Shown here piece by piece: positions 52,641 to 59,975 of a stretch of 64,000 nucleotides of DNA (position 1 is its first letter; each line of letters begins with the position of its first letter). Origin of the DNA: Microbacterium oxydans (lineage in GTDB: Bacteria; Actinomycetota; Actinomycetes; Actinomycetales; Microbacteriaceae); NCBI RefSeq assembly GCF_900095745.1, contig NZ_FMIR01000018.1, positions 1 to 64,000 of the forward strand, written 5' to 3'. Made by a program: the position numbers and the translations under genes. The notes under the pieces were generated by a model. It was not told where the DNA came from. It ran no database searches and worked only from the letters and a program-made list of their open reading frames with translations.

Positions 52641-54743
52641 ATGATTGTGCACGAAGAGAACACGACTCACGACGAACCGATCGGCGACGCCGACCTGATC
52701 CTGCGAGCCCGCTCGGGCGACACAGGCGCGTTCGGCGAACTCTGGCGTCGCCACTACCCGTCCGGCCTCGCGGTCGCCCGCTCGGTGACCTCCTCGATCG
52801 ACCCGGACGACCTGGTCCAAGAGGCGTACACCCGCATCTACCAGGCGATCCTCAAGGGCGGCGGCCCCAACGGCTCCTTCCGCGCCTACCTCTTCACGAG
52901 CATCCGCAACACGGCCGCAGGATGGGGTCGTGCCCGCCGGGAGACCGCGATCGATGAGCTCGATACCGTCGCCGACCCCGACACCACCGACCAGGCCGCG
53001 AACGAAGCGCTCGATCGGAGCCTCACCGCGCAGGCATTCCGCAGCCTTCCCTCCCGTTGGCAGGAGGTGCTCTGGTACACCGAGATCGAGCAGATGAAGC
53101 CGCAGGAAGTCGGACACCTGCTGGGCATGAAGTCCGGCGCGGTGTCGCAGCTGGCCTTCCGCGCCCGCGAAGGTCTCCGCGAAGCCTGGATCCAGGCGCA
53201 TCTGCGCAGCGCCGACGAAGGCTCCGAATGCCAGTGGACGATCGAACATCTCGGCGCGTACTCGCGCGGCAACCTCAGCACCCGTGACCACAAGCGCCTC
53301 GAGCTGCACCTCGACGAATGCGCCCGATGCATGATCGTCGCGGCCGAGGCCAAGGACGTCTCGAAGCGCCTCGCCCTCGTCCTGCTCCCCCTCGTGCTGG
53401 GTGTCACCGGCGCGGCGGGATACCTTGCGACGCTGCAGGGCGCCGGCACGCCCATCGTCGCGCTGGCTGCCATGCCGTCCGGCATCCCGGGAGCCGTGTT
53501 CGCCGGAGACCCGACGGGTCAGGCGGCGACGGGCATCGCCTCCTCGAGCGGCGGGACGACCGGGTCGGGCGGAGCAGCCGGCGGAGGCGGTGCGACCGCA
53601 GGAGCGGGCGCGACCGGCGGTGTCTTCACGGGAATCGGTGCGCTCGTCGGTGCCGGCTCCGCAGCTTTGGTCGTCGCGGGCGTCGTCGCCGCGGCCACCA
53701 TCATTCCCGGACTCGCCGGGGCGGACCCGGCCACATCGCAGCCCAGCGCCGGAGACTCCGACCCGTCGTCGATCACTTCGCAGGTCGGGCCGGACGCCTC
53801 ATTGAATCTCGACGAGCCGATCGTCATCGATGAGCCGGAGACCGTGCCGGATGAGACGCCCGTCGTCCCCCCGGTGGAAGACTCCTCGCGGGAGCAGCCT
53901 CTGGAAGACGCCGGTCCAGTCGTCGCTCCGCCCGTTCCTCCCGCGAATTCCGTCGACCCCGTGGACCCTGTCGACCCCGTAGATCCGGTGGACCCCGTGG
54001 ACCCGGTCGATCCCGTGGACCCGGTCGATCCTGTCGATCCCGTGGACCCGGTCGACCCCGTCGATCCCGTGGACCCGGTCGACCCCGTGGACCCCGTCGA
54101 CCCGGCTATCCCGACGGAAGCACCCACCTGGTCCGGTGCGAGCATCTGGTTCAGCGGTTTCACCATCCACTACAGCGTGCCGATCACCGGCGCACCGGGA
54201 ACCACCGTCGAAGCGCTCCTCGATGGCAGCGGCGGCGGTGGCGACAGCATCGTCCTCGACGACGCAGGCACCGGGACGATCGATCTTCGCCCGAGCTTCC
54301 GGCAGGTCTGGAATGCCGACACGACTGTCATCACGTTCCGATACGTCCTGGCCGACAAGGTCGGTCCGTCCGCCGACACGACTCTGCTGGCACTCGAATC
54401 CGGTGCCGCCGTCGAAGCCGTCCTGCAGGAGGCGGAGCAGGCCCTGGAGGGCGACGAGACCACGACTGCTGTCATCGCCGCGGAGGCAGAGCCGGCTCCT
54501 GCCGAGCCCGCACCCGCTGCACCGGCACCCGTCGAGCCCTCCCCAGCACCCGCACCCGTCGAGCCCGCCCCGGCACCCTCACCCGTCGAGCCGGCACCGG
54601 CGCCCGTGGCACCCGCACCGGCTGCACCGGCGCCTGTCGCACCTGCTCCCGAGGAGCCGGTCGATTCCGCCCCCGCCGCCGAGGCTCCCGCCGCCGACAC
54701 CGTCGCCGTCGCACCGGCCGAGGACGCTCCGGCCGCCGAATAG
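52641..54743 (+). CDS. ECF-type sigma factor fused to a zinc-finger anti-sigma-like membrane protein with (VDP)17 and Pro/Ala-rich C-terminus
   Basis: 700 residues. 1-185: sigma-70 region 2 (AFGELWRRHYPSGLAVARSV, DPDDLVQEAYTRIYQAIL, FRAYLFTSIRNTAAGWGR) and region 4 (FRSLPSRWQEVLWYTEIE, VGHLLGMKSGAVSQLAFRAR). 200-232: ZAS-like zinc motif H223-x3-C227-x2-C230. Hydrophobic segments at about 244-265 and 328-360. 438-488: VDP repeated 17 times. About 500-590: a small beta-rich domain. 600-700: Pro/Ala/Glu repeats. The sigma part and its putative inhibitor are thus one membrane-tied chain; release would need proteolysis or a conformational signal. Two membrane segments would put the C-terminus inside; one would put it outside. 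Signal and targets unknown. Confidence 0.85.
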   Translation: MIVHEENTTHDEPIGDADLILRARSGDTGAFGELWRRHYPSGLAVARSVTSSIDPDDLVQEAYTRIYQAILKGGGPNGSFRAYLFTSIRNTAAGWGRARRETAIDELDTVADPDTTDQAANEALDRSLTAQAFRSLPSRWQEVLWYTEIEQMKPQEVGHLLGMKSGAVSQLAFRAREGLREAWIQAHLRSADEGSECQWTIEHLGAYSRGNLSTRDHKRLELHLDECARCMIVAAEAKDVSKRLALVLLPLVLGVTGAAGYLATLQGAGTPIVALAAMPSGIPGAVFAGDPTGQAATGIASSSGGTTGSGGAAGGGGATAGAGATGGVFTGIGALVGAGSAALVVAGVVAAATIIPGLAGADPATSQPSAGDSDPSSITSQVGPDASLNLDEPIVIDEPETVPDETPVVPPVEDSSREQPLEDAGPVVAPPVPPANSVDPVDPVDPVDPVDPVDPVDPVDPVDPVDPVDPVDPVDPVDPVDPVDPVDPAIPTEAPTWSGASIWFSGFTIHYSVPITGAPGTTVEALLDGSGGGGDSIVLDDAGTGTIDLRPSFRQVWNADTTVITFRYVLADKVGPSADTTLLALESGAAVEAVLQEAEQALEGDETTTAVIAAEAEPAPAEPAPAAPAPVEPSPAPAPVEPAPAPSPVEPAPAPVAPAPAAPAPVAPAPEEPVDSAPAAEAPAADTVAVAPAEDAPAAE
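53952..54104 (+). repeat. 17 tandem copies of a 9-bp repeat coding Val-Asp-Pro
   Basis: GTSGAYCCN (S = C or G, Y = C or T) repeats 17 times without interruption; only codon-third and GTA variants differ. It encodes residues 438-488 of the sigma fusion. The synonymous variation shows the peptide, not only the DNA, is kept. Copy number is likely to vary among strains. Confidence 0.95.
54487..54660 (+). repeat. Degenerate Ala-Pro/Val-Glu-Pro coding repeat
   Basis: Runs of GCACCCGC- and GTCGAGCC-like blocks encode alternating Ala-Pro and Val-Glu-Pro units near the end of the sigma fusion; such stretches often span cell walls in surface proteins. Confidence 0.75.
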
Positions 54744-54746
54744 ACT
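54741..54746 (+). promoter_or_regulatory. -10 box for a leaderless gene, overlapping the sigma-fusion stop codon
   Basis: TAGACT at 54741-54746 contains the TAG stop of the sigma fusion and lies six bases before ATG 54753, so the downstream gene probably has its own leaderless transcript. Confidence 0.55.
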
Positions 54747-54752
54747 GGATGC

Positions 54753-55124
54753 ATGTCCTCGGATCCCGCACCCGTTCCCGGCGTCGAGCGCCCGACCATC
54801 TCCGCCCTCGACGTCGTCCGCACCGTCGTCCTGGTCGCTGCCGTCGCCTCTCTCGCCCTGTGGGGTTTCGCCAGCTGGGACCTGCCGTGGAACATCATCC
54901 TCGGCATCGGCGCACCGGTGATCGTGATCCTCATCTGGGCGCTGTTCCTGTCGCCGCGCCCGGTACTGCGCGTGCACCCGTTCCTCCGCGCCGCCGTCGA
55001 GCTGCTGATCTACGTCGGCGTCACGATCGCCTGGTGGTCGATGGGTCAGGCGCTGATCGGCACCGCGTTCGCCCTGGTGGCCGTCGTCGCGGGCGTCCTC
55101 AGCGGTCGGCGCGCCCTGTCGTGA
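54753..55124 (+). CDS. YrdB/DUF2568-family small membrane protein
   Basis: 123 residues with four membrane segments (about 20-40, 45-65, 80-97, 100-118). The pattern of a short N-terminal tail, TISALDVVRTVVLVAAVASL and AVELLIYVGVTIAWWSMG fits the DUF2568 (YrdB-like) family of unknown function. Confidence 0.72.
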   Translation: MSSDPAPVPGVERPTISALDVVRTVVLVAAVASLALWGFASWDLPWNIILGIGAPVIVILIWALFLSPRPVLRVHPFLRAAVELLIYVGVTIAWWSMGQALIGTAFALVAVVAGVLSGRRALS

Positions 55125-55146
55125 CCCTGCCGTCGAGCGCGCGGCC

Positions 55147-56511
55147 ATGAGTGTCCTGACACTCCTGAAGGAGTCGCTGGGCGCGCTCGTCGACACCGAC
55201 GAGGCGGTTCTCGAGCAGGCCAGAGCGGATCGCTCCGGCCATGCCGCCGCCGGACGCCCGATCGCCGTCGTCCACGCGGAACGGGTCGAGCACGTCCAGC
55301 AGACCATGCGCATCGCGTCGCACACGCGCACCCCTGTCGTCATCCGCGGCGCCGGCACCGGACTCGCCGGTGCGGCCAACGCCGGCAGTGGCGAGATCGT
55401 GTTGTCGCTCCGCCGGATGACCGCGATCCGCGAGGTGCGACCGGACGATCTGCTCGCGGTCGTCGAACCCGGCATCCTGAACGCCGACCTCAACACCGAG
55501 CTCGCGCGACAGGGGCTGTGGTGGGCGCCCGACCCGGCCAGTCGTGACATCTCCACGGTGGGCGGCAACATCGCCACCGGTGCCGGCGGACTGCTCTGCG
55601 CCAAATACGGTGTCGTCCGCGATGCCGTGCTCGGCATCGACCTGGTGCTCGCCGACGGACGGCTGCTGCACCTCGGACACCGCAGCGTCAAGGGCGTCAC
55701 CGGCCTCGACCTCACCGCGCTGGTCATCGGCTCCGAAGGAACGCTCGGCGTGGTGGTGGGAGCGACCCTCAAGCTGCGCAGGCTCGTGCCGGGTGAGACC
55801 TGCACGGTGGTCGCCACCTTCCCCGACGTGCGTGCTGCTGCTGCCGCGTCCGCCGCCGTCACCGCCGCAGGGGTGCAACCGGCGATCATGGAGCTGATGG
55901 ATGCCGCGAGCCTCACGGCCGTGCACGCGCTCCTCGGGCTCCCCGCCCCGACGCCGGGAGCGGCCCAGCTCACCATCCAGACCGACGGACCCGCCGCCCG
56001 TGCCGAGGCCGACGCCATCGCGGAGATCCTCCGTTCCCACGGCGGGGTCACTGTGGTCTCGCACGATCGCGCGGAGGGCGAACGGCTGCTCGCGATCCGC
56101 CGATCGATGCACGCGGCGATGGCGTCGCTGGGCACAACGCTCATCGAGGACGTCTCCGTGCCGCGCAGCGCGATGCCCGCCATGTTCGACGAGATCGCGC
56201 GCATCGAACGAGAGCACGGACTCACCATCCCGACGGTGGCGCACGCCGGCGACGGCAATCTGCACCCCAACTTCCTCTTCGAAGGTCCGGACGTGCCGCC
56301 CGAGGTGTGGGTCGCGGCGGACGAGCTGTTCCGCGCGGCGATCCGCCTCGGCGGGACCCTGACCGGAGAGCACGGCATCGGCGTGCTGAAGCGCCGCTGG
56401 CTCGCCGAAGAGCTCGGTGACGACCAGTGGCAGCTGCAACGGCAGATCGCCGCGGTGTTCGATCCCCTCGGCATCCTCAACCCGGGAAAGGTGTTCAGCC
56501 CCGATGCCTGA
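55147..56511 (+). CDS. FAD-linked oxidase, GlcD/D-lactate dehydrogenase family
   Basis: 454 residues. FAD-binding PCMH domain (VVIRGAGTGLAGAANAGSG, PDPASRDISTVGGNIATGAGG, VIGSEGTLGVVVGATLKLR) and C-terminal oxidase domain with PTVAHAGDGNLHPNF and GEHGIGVLKRRW. The family oxidises 2-hydroxyacids such as glycolate or D-lactate. No Fe-S partner (GlcF-like) lies beside it. Overlaps the NUDIX gene by eight bases. Confidence 0.88.
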   Translation: MSVLTLLKESLGALVDTDEAVLEQARADRSGHAAAGRPIAVVHAERVEHVQQTMRIASHTRTPVVIRGAGTGLAGAANAGSGEIVLSLRRMTAIREVRPDDLLAVVEPGILNADLNTELARQGLWWAPDPASRDISTVGGNIATGAGGLLCAKYGVVRDAVLGIDLVLADGRLLHLGHRSVKGVTGLDLTALVIGSEGTLGVVVGATLKLRRLVPGETCTVVATFPDVRAAAAASAAVTAAGVQPAIMELMDAASLTAVHALLGLPAPTPGAAQLTIQTDGPAARAEADAIAEILRSHGGVTVVSHDRAEGERLLAIRRSMHAAMASLGTTLIEDVSVPRSAMPAMFDEIARIEREHGLTIPTVAHAGDGNLHPNFLFEGPDVPPEVWVAADELFRAAIRLGGTLTGEHGIGVLKRRWLAEELGDDQWQLQRQIAAVFDPLGILNPGKVFSPDA

Positions 56512-56911
56512 CATCCATGTGAGCGCGGCCGTGATCGTCGATGCCGAAGGCCGGGTGCTGGTCGTCCGCAAGCAGGGCACCACGCGGTTCATGCAGCCGG
56601 GAGGAAAGCCCGAGCCGGGCGAATCCGCGGCGCAGACTCTGATCCGCGAACTCCAGGAGGAGCTGGGGCTCACGCTCGACGAGAGTGAGCTTCACCCGCT
56701 CGGGACCTTCATCTCCGAGGCCGCGAACGAGCCGGGGCACCGTGTCGTCGCTGCGGCCTTCTCGACATCCGTCGACCCCGGAGCCGTCACGGTCCAGGCG
56801 GAGCTCGCCGAACTGCGATGGATCACGCCGGCAGACGTCGCGACGCTCCCCCTGGCGCCCCTGAGCGTCGAGCACCTGCTGCCGATCGCCTGGCCCACGC
56901 CAGCGGGATGA
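56504..56911 (+). CDS. NUDIX hydrolase
   Basis: 135 residues from ATG 56504. The Nudix box is complete: GGKPEPGESAAQTLIREL followed by QEELGL. Starts inside the oxidase gene. Substrate unknown; RFMQPGGKPEPGES resembles housekeeping Nudix proteins that clean up nucleotide derivatives. Converges with nagB. Confidence 0.9.
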   Translation: MPDIHVSAAVIVDAEGRVLVVRKQGTTRFMQPGGKPEPGESAAQTLIRELQEELGLTLDESELHPLGTFISEAANEPGHRVVAAAFSTSVDPGAVTVQAELAELRWITPADVATLPLAPLSVEHLLPIAWPTPAG

Positions 56912-56927
56912 GCGCGCCGAGCAGGCG

Positions 56928-57707
56928 TCAGATGCCCTGCCAGGCCGGCTTGTTCGCGAACGTGTAGCGATAGTAGTCGGCGAGTTCGAGTCTCGAAGCC
57001 GCAGCCTCGTCGACGACGATCGTCGCGTGCGGGTGCAGCTGGATGGCGGAACCCGGGAGGAGCGCGGTGAGCGGCCCCTCGACGGCACCGGCGACCGCCT
57101 GGGCCTTGCCTTCGCCGAACGCGAGCAGCACCAGGTGTCGCGCCTTCAGGATGGTGCCGAGGCCCTGCGTGATGCAGTGCATCGGCACGTCGTCGATCGA
57201 GTCGAAGAAGCGCGCGTTGTCCTCGCGGGTCTGCTCCGTGAGCGTCTTCACACGGGTGCGCGAGGCGAAGGACGACCCCGGCTCGTTAAAGCCGATGTGT
57301 CCGTCGGTGCCGATCCCGAGGATCTGCAGGTCGACCCCACCGGCCGCATCGATGGCGGCCTCGTAGTCGTCGCCGGCGTGCTGGATCGTCGCGAGTGCGC
57401 CGTTGGGAACGTGGATGCGCTGCGGGTCGAGTCCGAGCGGTTCCACAACCTCGCGCGTGATCACGGAGCGGTAGCTCTCCGGGTGCGCCGGGTCGATGCC
57501 GACGTACTCGTCGAGGGCGAAGCCGCGCACCTGCGAGACGTCGCGACCCGCGAGCTGCGTGCGCAGCGCCTGGTAGACGGGGAGCGGAGTGGATCCGGTC
57601 GCCAGCCCCAGCACCGCATCCGCCCGGCGTTCGATCAGCTCGACGATCTCGGTGGCGACCAGGGCCCCAGCGGCCTCGGCATTCTCGACGATGACGACCT
57701 CAGCCAT
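56928..57707 (-). CDS. nagB: Glucosamine-6-phosphate deaminase
   Basis: 259 residues from ATG 57707. LGLATGSTPLPVYQAL (phosphate loop), FALDEYVGIDPAHPESYR with the catalytic Asp, GIGTDGHIGFNEPGSSFASRT with the catalytic His and Glu. Opens and deaminates GlcN-6-P to fructose-6-phosphate and ammonia. Overlaps the ROK kinase by eight bases; last gene of the nag unit behind the ROK operator. Confidence 0.95.
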   Translation of the reverse strand: MAEVVIVENAEAAGALVATEIVELIERRADAVLGLATGSTPLPVYQALRTQLAGRDVSQVRGFALDEYVGIDPAHPESYRSVITREVVEPLGLDPQRIHVPNGALATIQHAGDDYEAAIDAAGGVDLQILGIGTDGHIGFNEPGSSFASRTRVKTLTEQTREDNARFFDSIDDVPMHCITQGLGTILKARHLVLLAFGEGKAQAVAGAVEGPLTALLPGSAIQLHPHATIVVDEAAASRLELADYYRYTFANKPAWQGI

Positions 57708-58665
57708 GCGGGACGATCTCCTTCTCGGTGATGGATGCGCCGACCAGTGCGGCGCCGAAAGCGGCAGCGGGAGACCCGGCCGGAAGCAGTTCGATTCTCT
57801 CATCCAGGCGGAGGGACCGCATGAACGGCGACGCGTCGGCGCCGGCATGCAGCGCCGCACGGATGCCGGCCTCCAGGCGGTCGCCGAGAGCCGTGAGCCC
57901 TCCTCCGATGACGACGGTCTCGACGTCGGCCGAGAGCACGAGCACCCGAACCGCGGCAGCGGCGCCGTGGAAGAGGTCTGCGCGGAGTGCGAGAGCGAGC
58001 GGATCGCCGGCGTCCGCGGCGTCGAAGATGTCTCTGATCGGCAGCGCGCCCGGGCGGCCCCACGCCTTGGCGAGCGCGCCGCCACCGCAGAACGTCTCGA
58101 CGCAGCCATGCTGACCGCACCCGCACAGGCGTCCCTTCGGGTCGACTGAGAGGTGTCCCACCTCCCCGGCCGTGCCACGGGCCCCGCGCCAGATGTGGCC
58201 GTCGATCACGATGCCCGCGGCGACGCCGGTGCCGAGGTTGAGATACGCCATCGACCCGGTGACGCCGCTCAGGGCCGCCGCTCCGAGTGCCGCGGCCTTC
58301 ACGTCGTTCTCCACCCGGAACGGCATACCGAGCGCCTGTTCGGCCCGATCGGCGAGTTCCAGGGATTCCACGCCGAGGTTGACCGCATGATCGACGCGCC
58401 CGGCGTCGGCATCGACCAGCCCGGGGATGCCGATTCCGACGGAGCCGATGTCCGACAGCGACAGGCCGACTTCATCGGCGAGCGCGCTGACGGCCGTCAC
58501 GATGCTCTCGACGACGGCATCGTCGCCCCAGCCGGTGACCCGGCGGAGTCGCCCGATGATCTCCCCGGAGGGATCGACGGCCACGGCGTCGATCTTGGTT
58601 CCGCCGACGTCCAGGCCCACTCGAATCTGCCGACCGGTGGGGTCGGCAGCACTCGCACCGCTCAT
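57700..58665 (-). CDS. ROK-family sugar kinase, probable N-acetylglucosamine/glucosamine kinase
   Basis: 321 residues. ATP phosphate motif VGLDVGGTKIDAVAVD, GIGIPGLVDADAGR, catalytic Asp in RVENDVKAAALGAAAL, zinc motif CGCGQHGCVETFCGG. No DNA-binding domain, so an enzyme. Coupling to nagB suggests it phosphorylates GlcNAc or another amino sugar; glucose is possible. 43 bases downstream of the ROK regulator. Confidence 0.87.
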   Translation of the reverse strand: MSGASAADPTGRQIRVGLDVGGTKIDAVAVDPSGEIIGRLRRVTGWGDDAVVESIVTAVSALADEVGLSLSDIGSVGIGIPGLVDADAGRVDHAVNLGVESLELADRAEQALGMPFRVENDVKAAALGAAALSGVTGSMAYLNLGTGVAAGIVIDGHIWRGARGTAGEVGHLSVDPKGRLCGCGQHGCVETFCGGGALAKAWGRPGALPIRDIFDAADAGDPLALALRADLFHGAAAAVRVLVLSADVETVVIGGGLTALGDRLEAGIRAALHAGADASPFMRSLRLDERIELLPAGSPAAAFGAALVGASITEKEIVPHG

Positions 58666-58708
58666 CGGATGCTGCTCCCCGCGGTCTTGGCGGTGGCGGT
58701 GAGGATCG

Positions 58709-59896
58709 TCACGACACGCCCAGCTGGCCGGAGAGCACCATCACGGCGGCACCGCGCAGGACGATGTCCTCCTGATGGGTCCGGCGCACGACCACGTCCT
58801 CGAACACGCCCTCGAGCGTGCGGGCATGCAGGGTCTCGATCGCGGCGTCGATCAGGATGCCGTCGAGCAGATCTGCGGGACCGGAGAGCACGACCTCGGA
58901 GAGGTCGAGAGCAGCGACGATCGGAGCGACAGCGATCGCCATCCGCGTTCCGGCATCGCGCAGGATCTCGTCGCGGGCGTCGGGTTCGGACTCCAGCGCC
59001 GCACGCAGGCGGCTGACGCTCAGCCAGGCTTCGAGACAGCCGTCCTTGCCACAGGCGCATCGGGGACCGCCGTCGGTGCCGACGACGACGTGCCCGATCT
59101 CCCCCGCCGCGAAGCGGCTGCCCAGCAGCGGCTGGCTGCCGGTGATGAGACCGGCACCGACGCCCTTGCCGATCTTGATCAGCATGAAGTCGGCCTTCGC
59201 GTCCCCGAACGTGTATTCAGCCAGCACCGCGGCATTGGCATCGTTCCTGGCGAGGACGGGCAGGTCGAGGTCGATGCCGAGCTTCGCCTCGAGGGGGAAG
59301 TTCGTCCAGCCGAGGTTCGGCGAGCTCAGGACGAGCCCGTCGGGGCGCACGACACCCGGCGTGCCGATGCCGACTCCCAGCAGCGGCTGCGTCGAGGCGG
59401 CGACCAGGGTCTTGGCGAGTTCGTGCAGGGCCGCATACGCCGCTTCGCCGTCGGGCGAGTCCGGGCGCGGCACCTCGCGCCGTTCGAGCACGTCGCCGTC
59501 CAGGCTCAGCACAGCGCCGGTGAAAGCACTCGGACCCGACAGATCGAGGCCGAGGATCTGGTGGCCGACGCGGTCGATGTCGATCAGGATCGGCGGCTTG
59601 CCCGGACCGACCGCCTCGCGGACGCCCATCTCGACGACGATGCCGTCGGCGATGAACTCGGCGACCAGGTCGGAGATCGTGACCCGGGTCAGCCCGGTCT
59701 CGCGCGAGAGATCCGCACGGCTCATCGCACCGGCGTGATACAGCGTCTGCAGGACCAGTGCGCGGTTGTGCCCGCGCGCGTGCTCGGGGAGCACTTTCGC
59801 TCGCGAGCGCAGGTGGCGCCCCGGGCCGAAGGCATGCGTGTTCGCGCCGAGGTACTCTACCGGCGGCGCGGGACGCTGTTCATCCGAAACGGACAT
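58709..59896 (-). CDS. ROK-family transcriptional regulator (NagC-like)
   Basis: 395 residues. N-terminal winged helix (NRALVLQTLYHAGAMSRADLSRETGLTRVTISDLVAEF) followed by a ROK sugar-binding domain (ILGLDLSGPSAFTGAVLS, GIGTPGVVRPDG, zinc motif CACGKDGCLEAW). Likely a repressor of the nag genes relieved by GlcNAc or its phosphate. A 25-bp palindrome starts one base upstream of its ATG, pointing to autoregulation of the regulator-kinase-nagB unit. Confidence 0.88.
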   Translation of the reverse strand: MSVSDEQRPAPPVEYLGANTHAFGPGRHLRSRAKVLPEHARGHNRALVLQTLYHAGAMSRADLSRETGLTRVTISDLVAEFIADGIVVEMGVREAVGPGKPPILIDIDRVGHQILGLDLSGPSAFTGAVLSLDGDVLERREVPRPDSPDGEAAYAALHELAKTLVAASTQPLLGVGIGTPGVVRPDGLVLSSPNLGWTNFPLEAKLGIDLDLPVLARNDANAAVLAEYTFGDAKADFMLIKIGKGVGAGLITGSQPLLGSRFAAGEIGHVVVGTDGGPRCACGKDGCLEAWLSVSRLRAALESEPDARDEILRDAGTRMAIAVAPIVAALDLSEVVLSGPADLLDGILIDAAIETLHARTLEGVFEDVVVRRTHQEDIVLRGAAVMVLSGQLGVS

Positions 59897-59897
59897 G

Positions 59898-59922
59898 TTT
59901 GTTAGTAGACCTTACGAACAAA
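59898..59922. promoter_or_regulatory. ROK/NagC-type operator before the regulator gene
   Basis: TTTGTTAGTA, five central bases, CTTACGAACAAA-type right arm: a 25-bp imperfect palindrome with TTTGTT/AACAAA ends, in the only AT-rich stretch of the neighbourhood. It lies one base upstream of ATG 59896 on the minus strand. An ACAAAATTTGT palindrome follows at 59918-59928. Confidence 0.75.
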
Positions 59923-59975
59923 ATTTGTGCAACCTCTCCCCGCAGTGGGGCGACGAGGGTTACCGAAACGTTACA

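Noticed and set aside
51958..52663. Small minus-strand genes in the repeat gap sharing a SHPIETAVR-like peptide
   Set aside because: The shared peptide follows directly from the DNA repeat; both strands give similar-looking peptides, there are no ribosome sites, and the frames differ outside the repeats.
53952..54104. CRISPR-like or non-coding tandem array
   Set aside because: Unit is 9 bp without spacers and lies in frame inside a coding region with synonymous variation.
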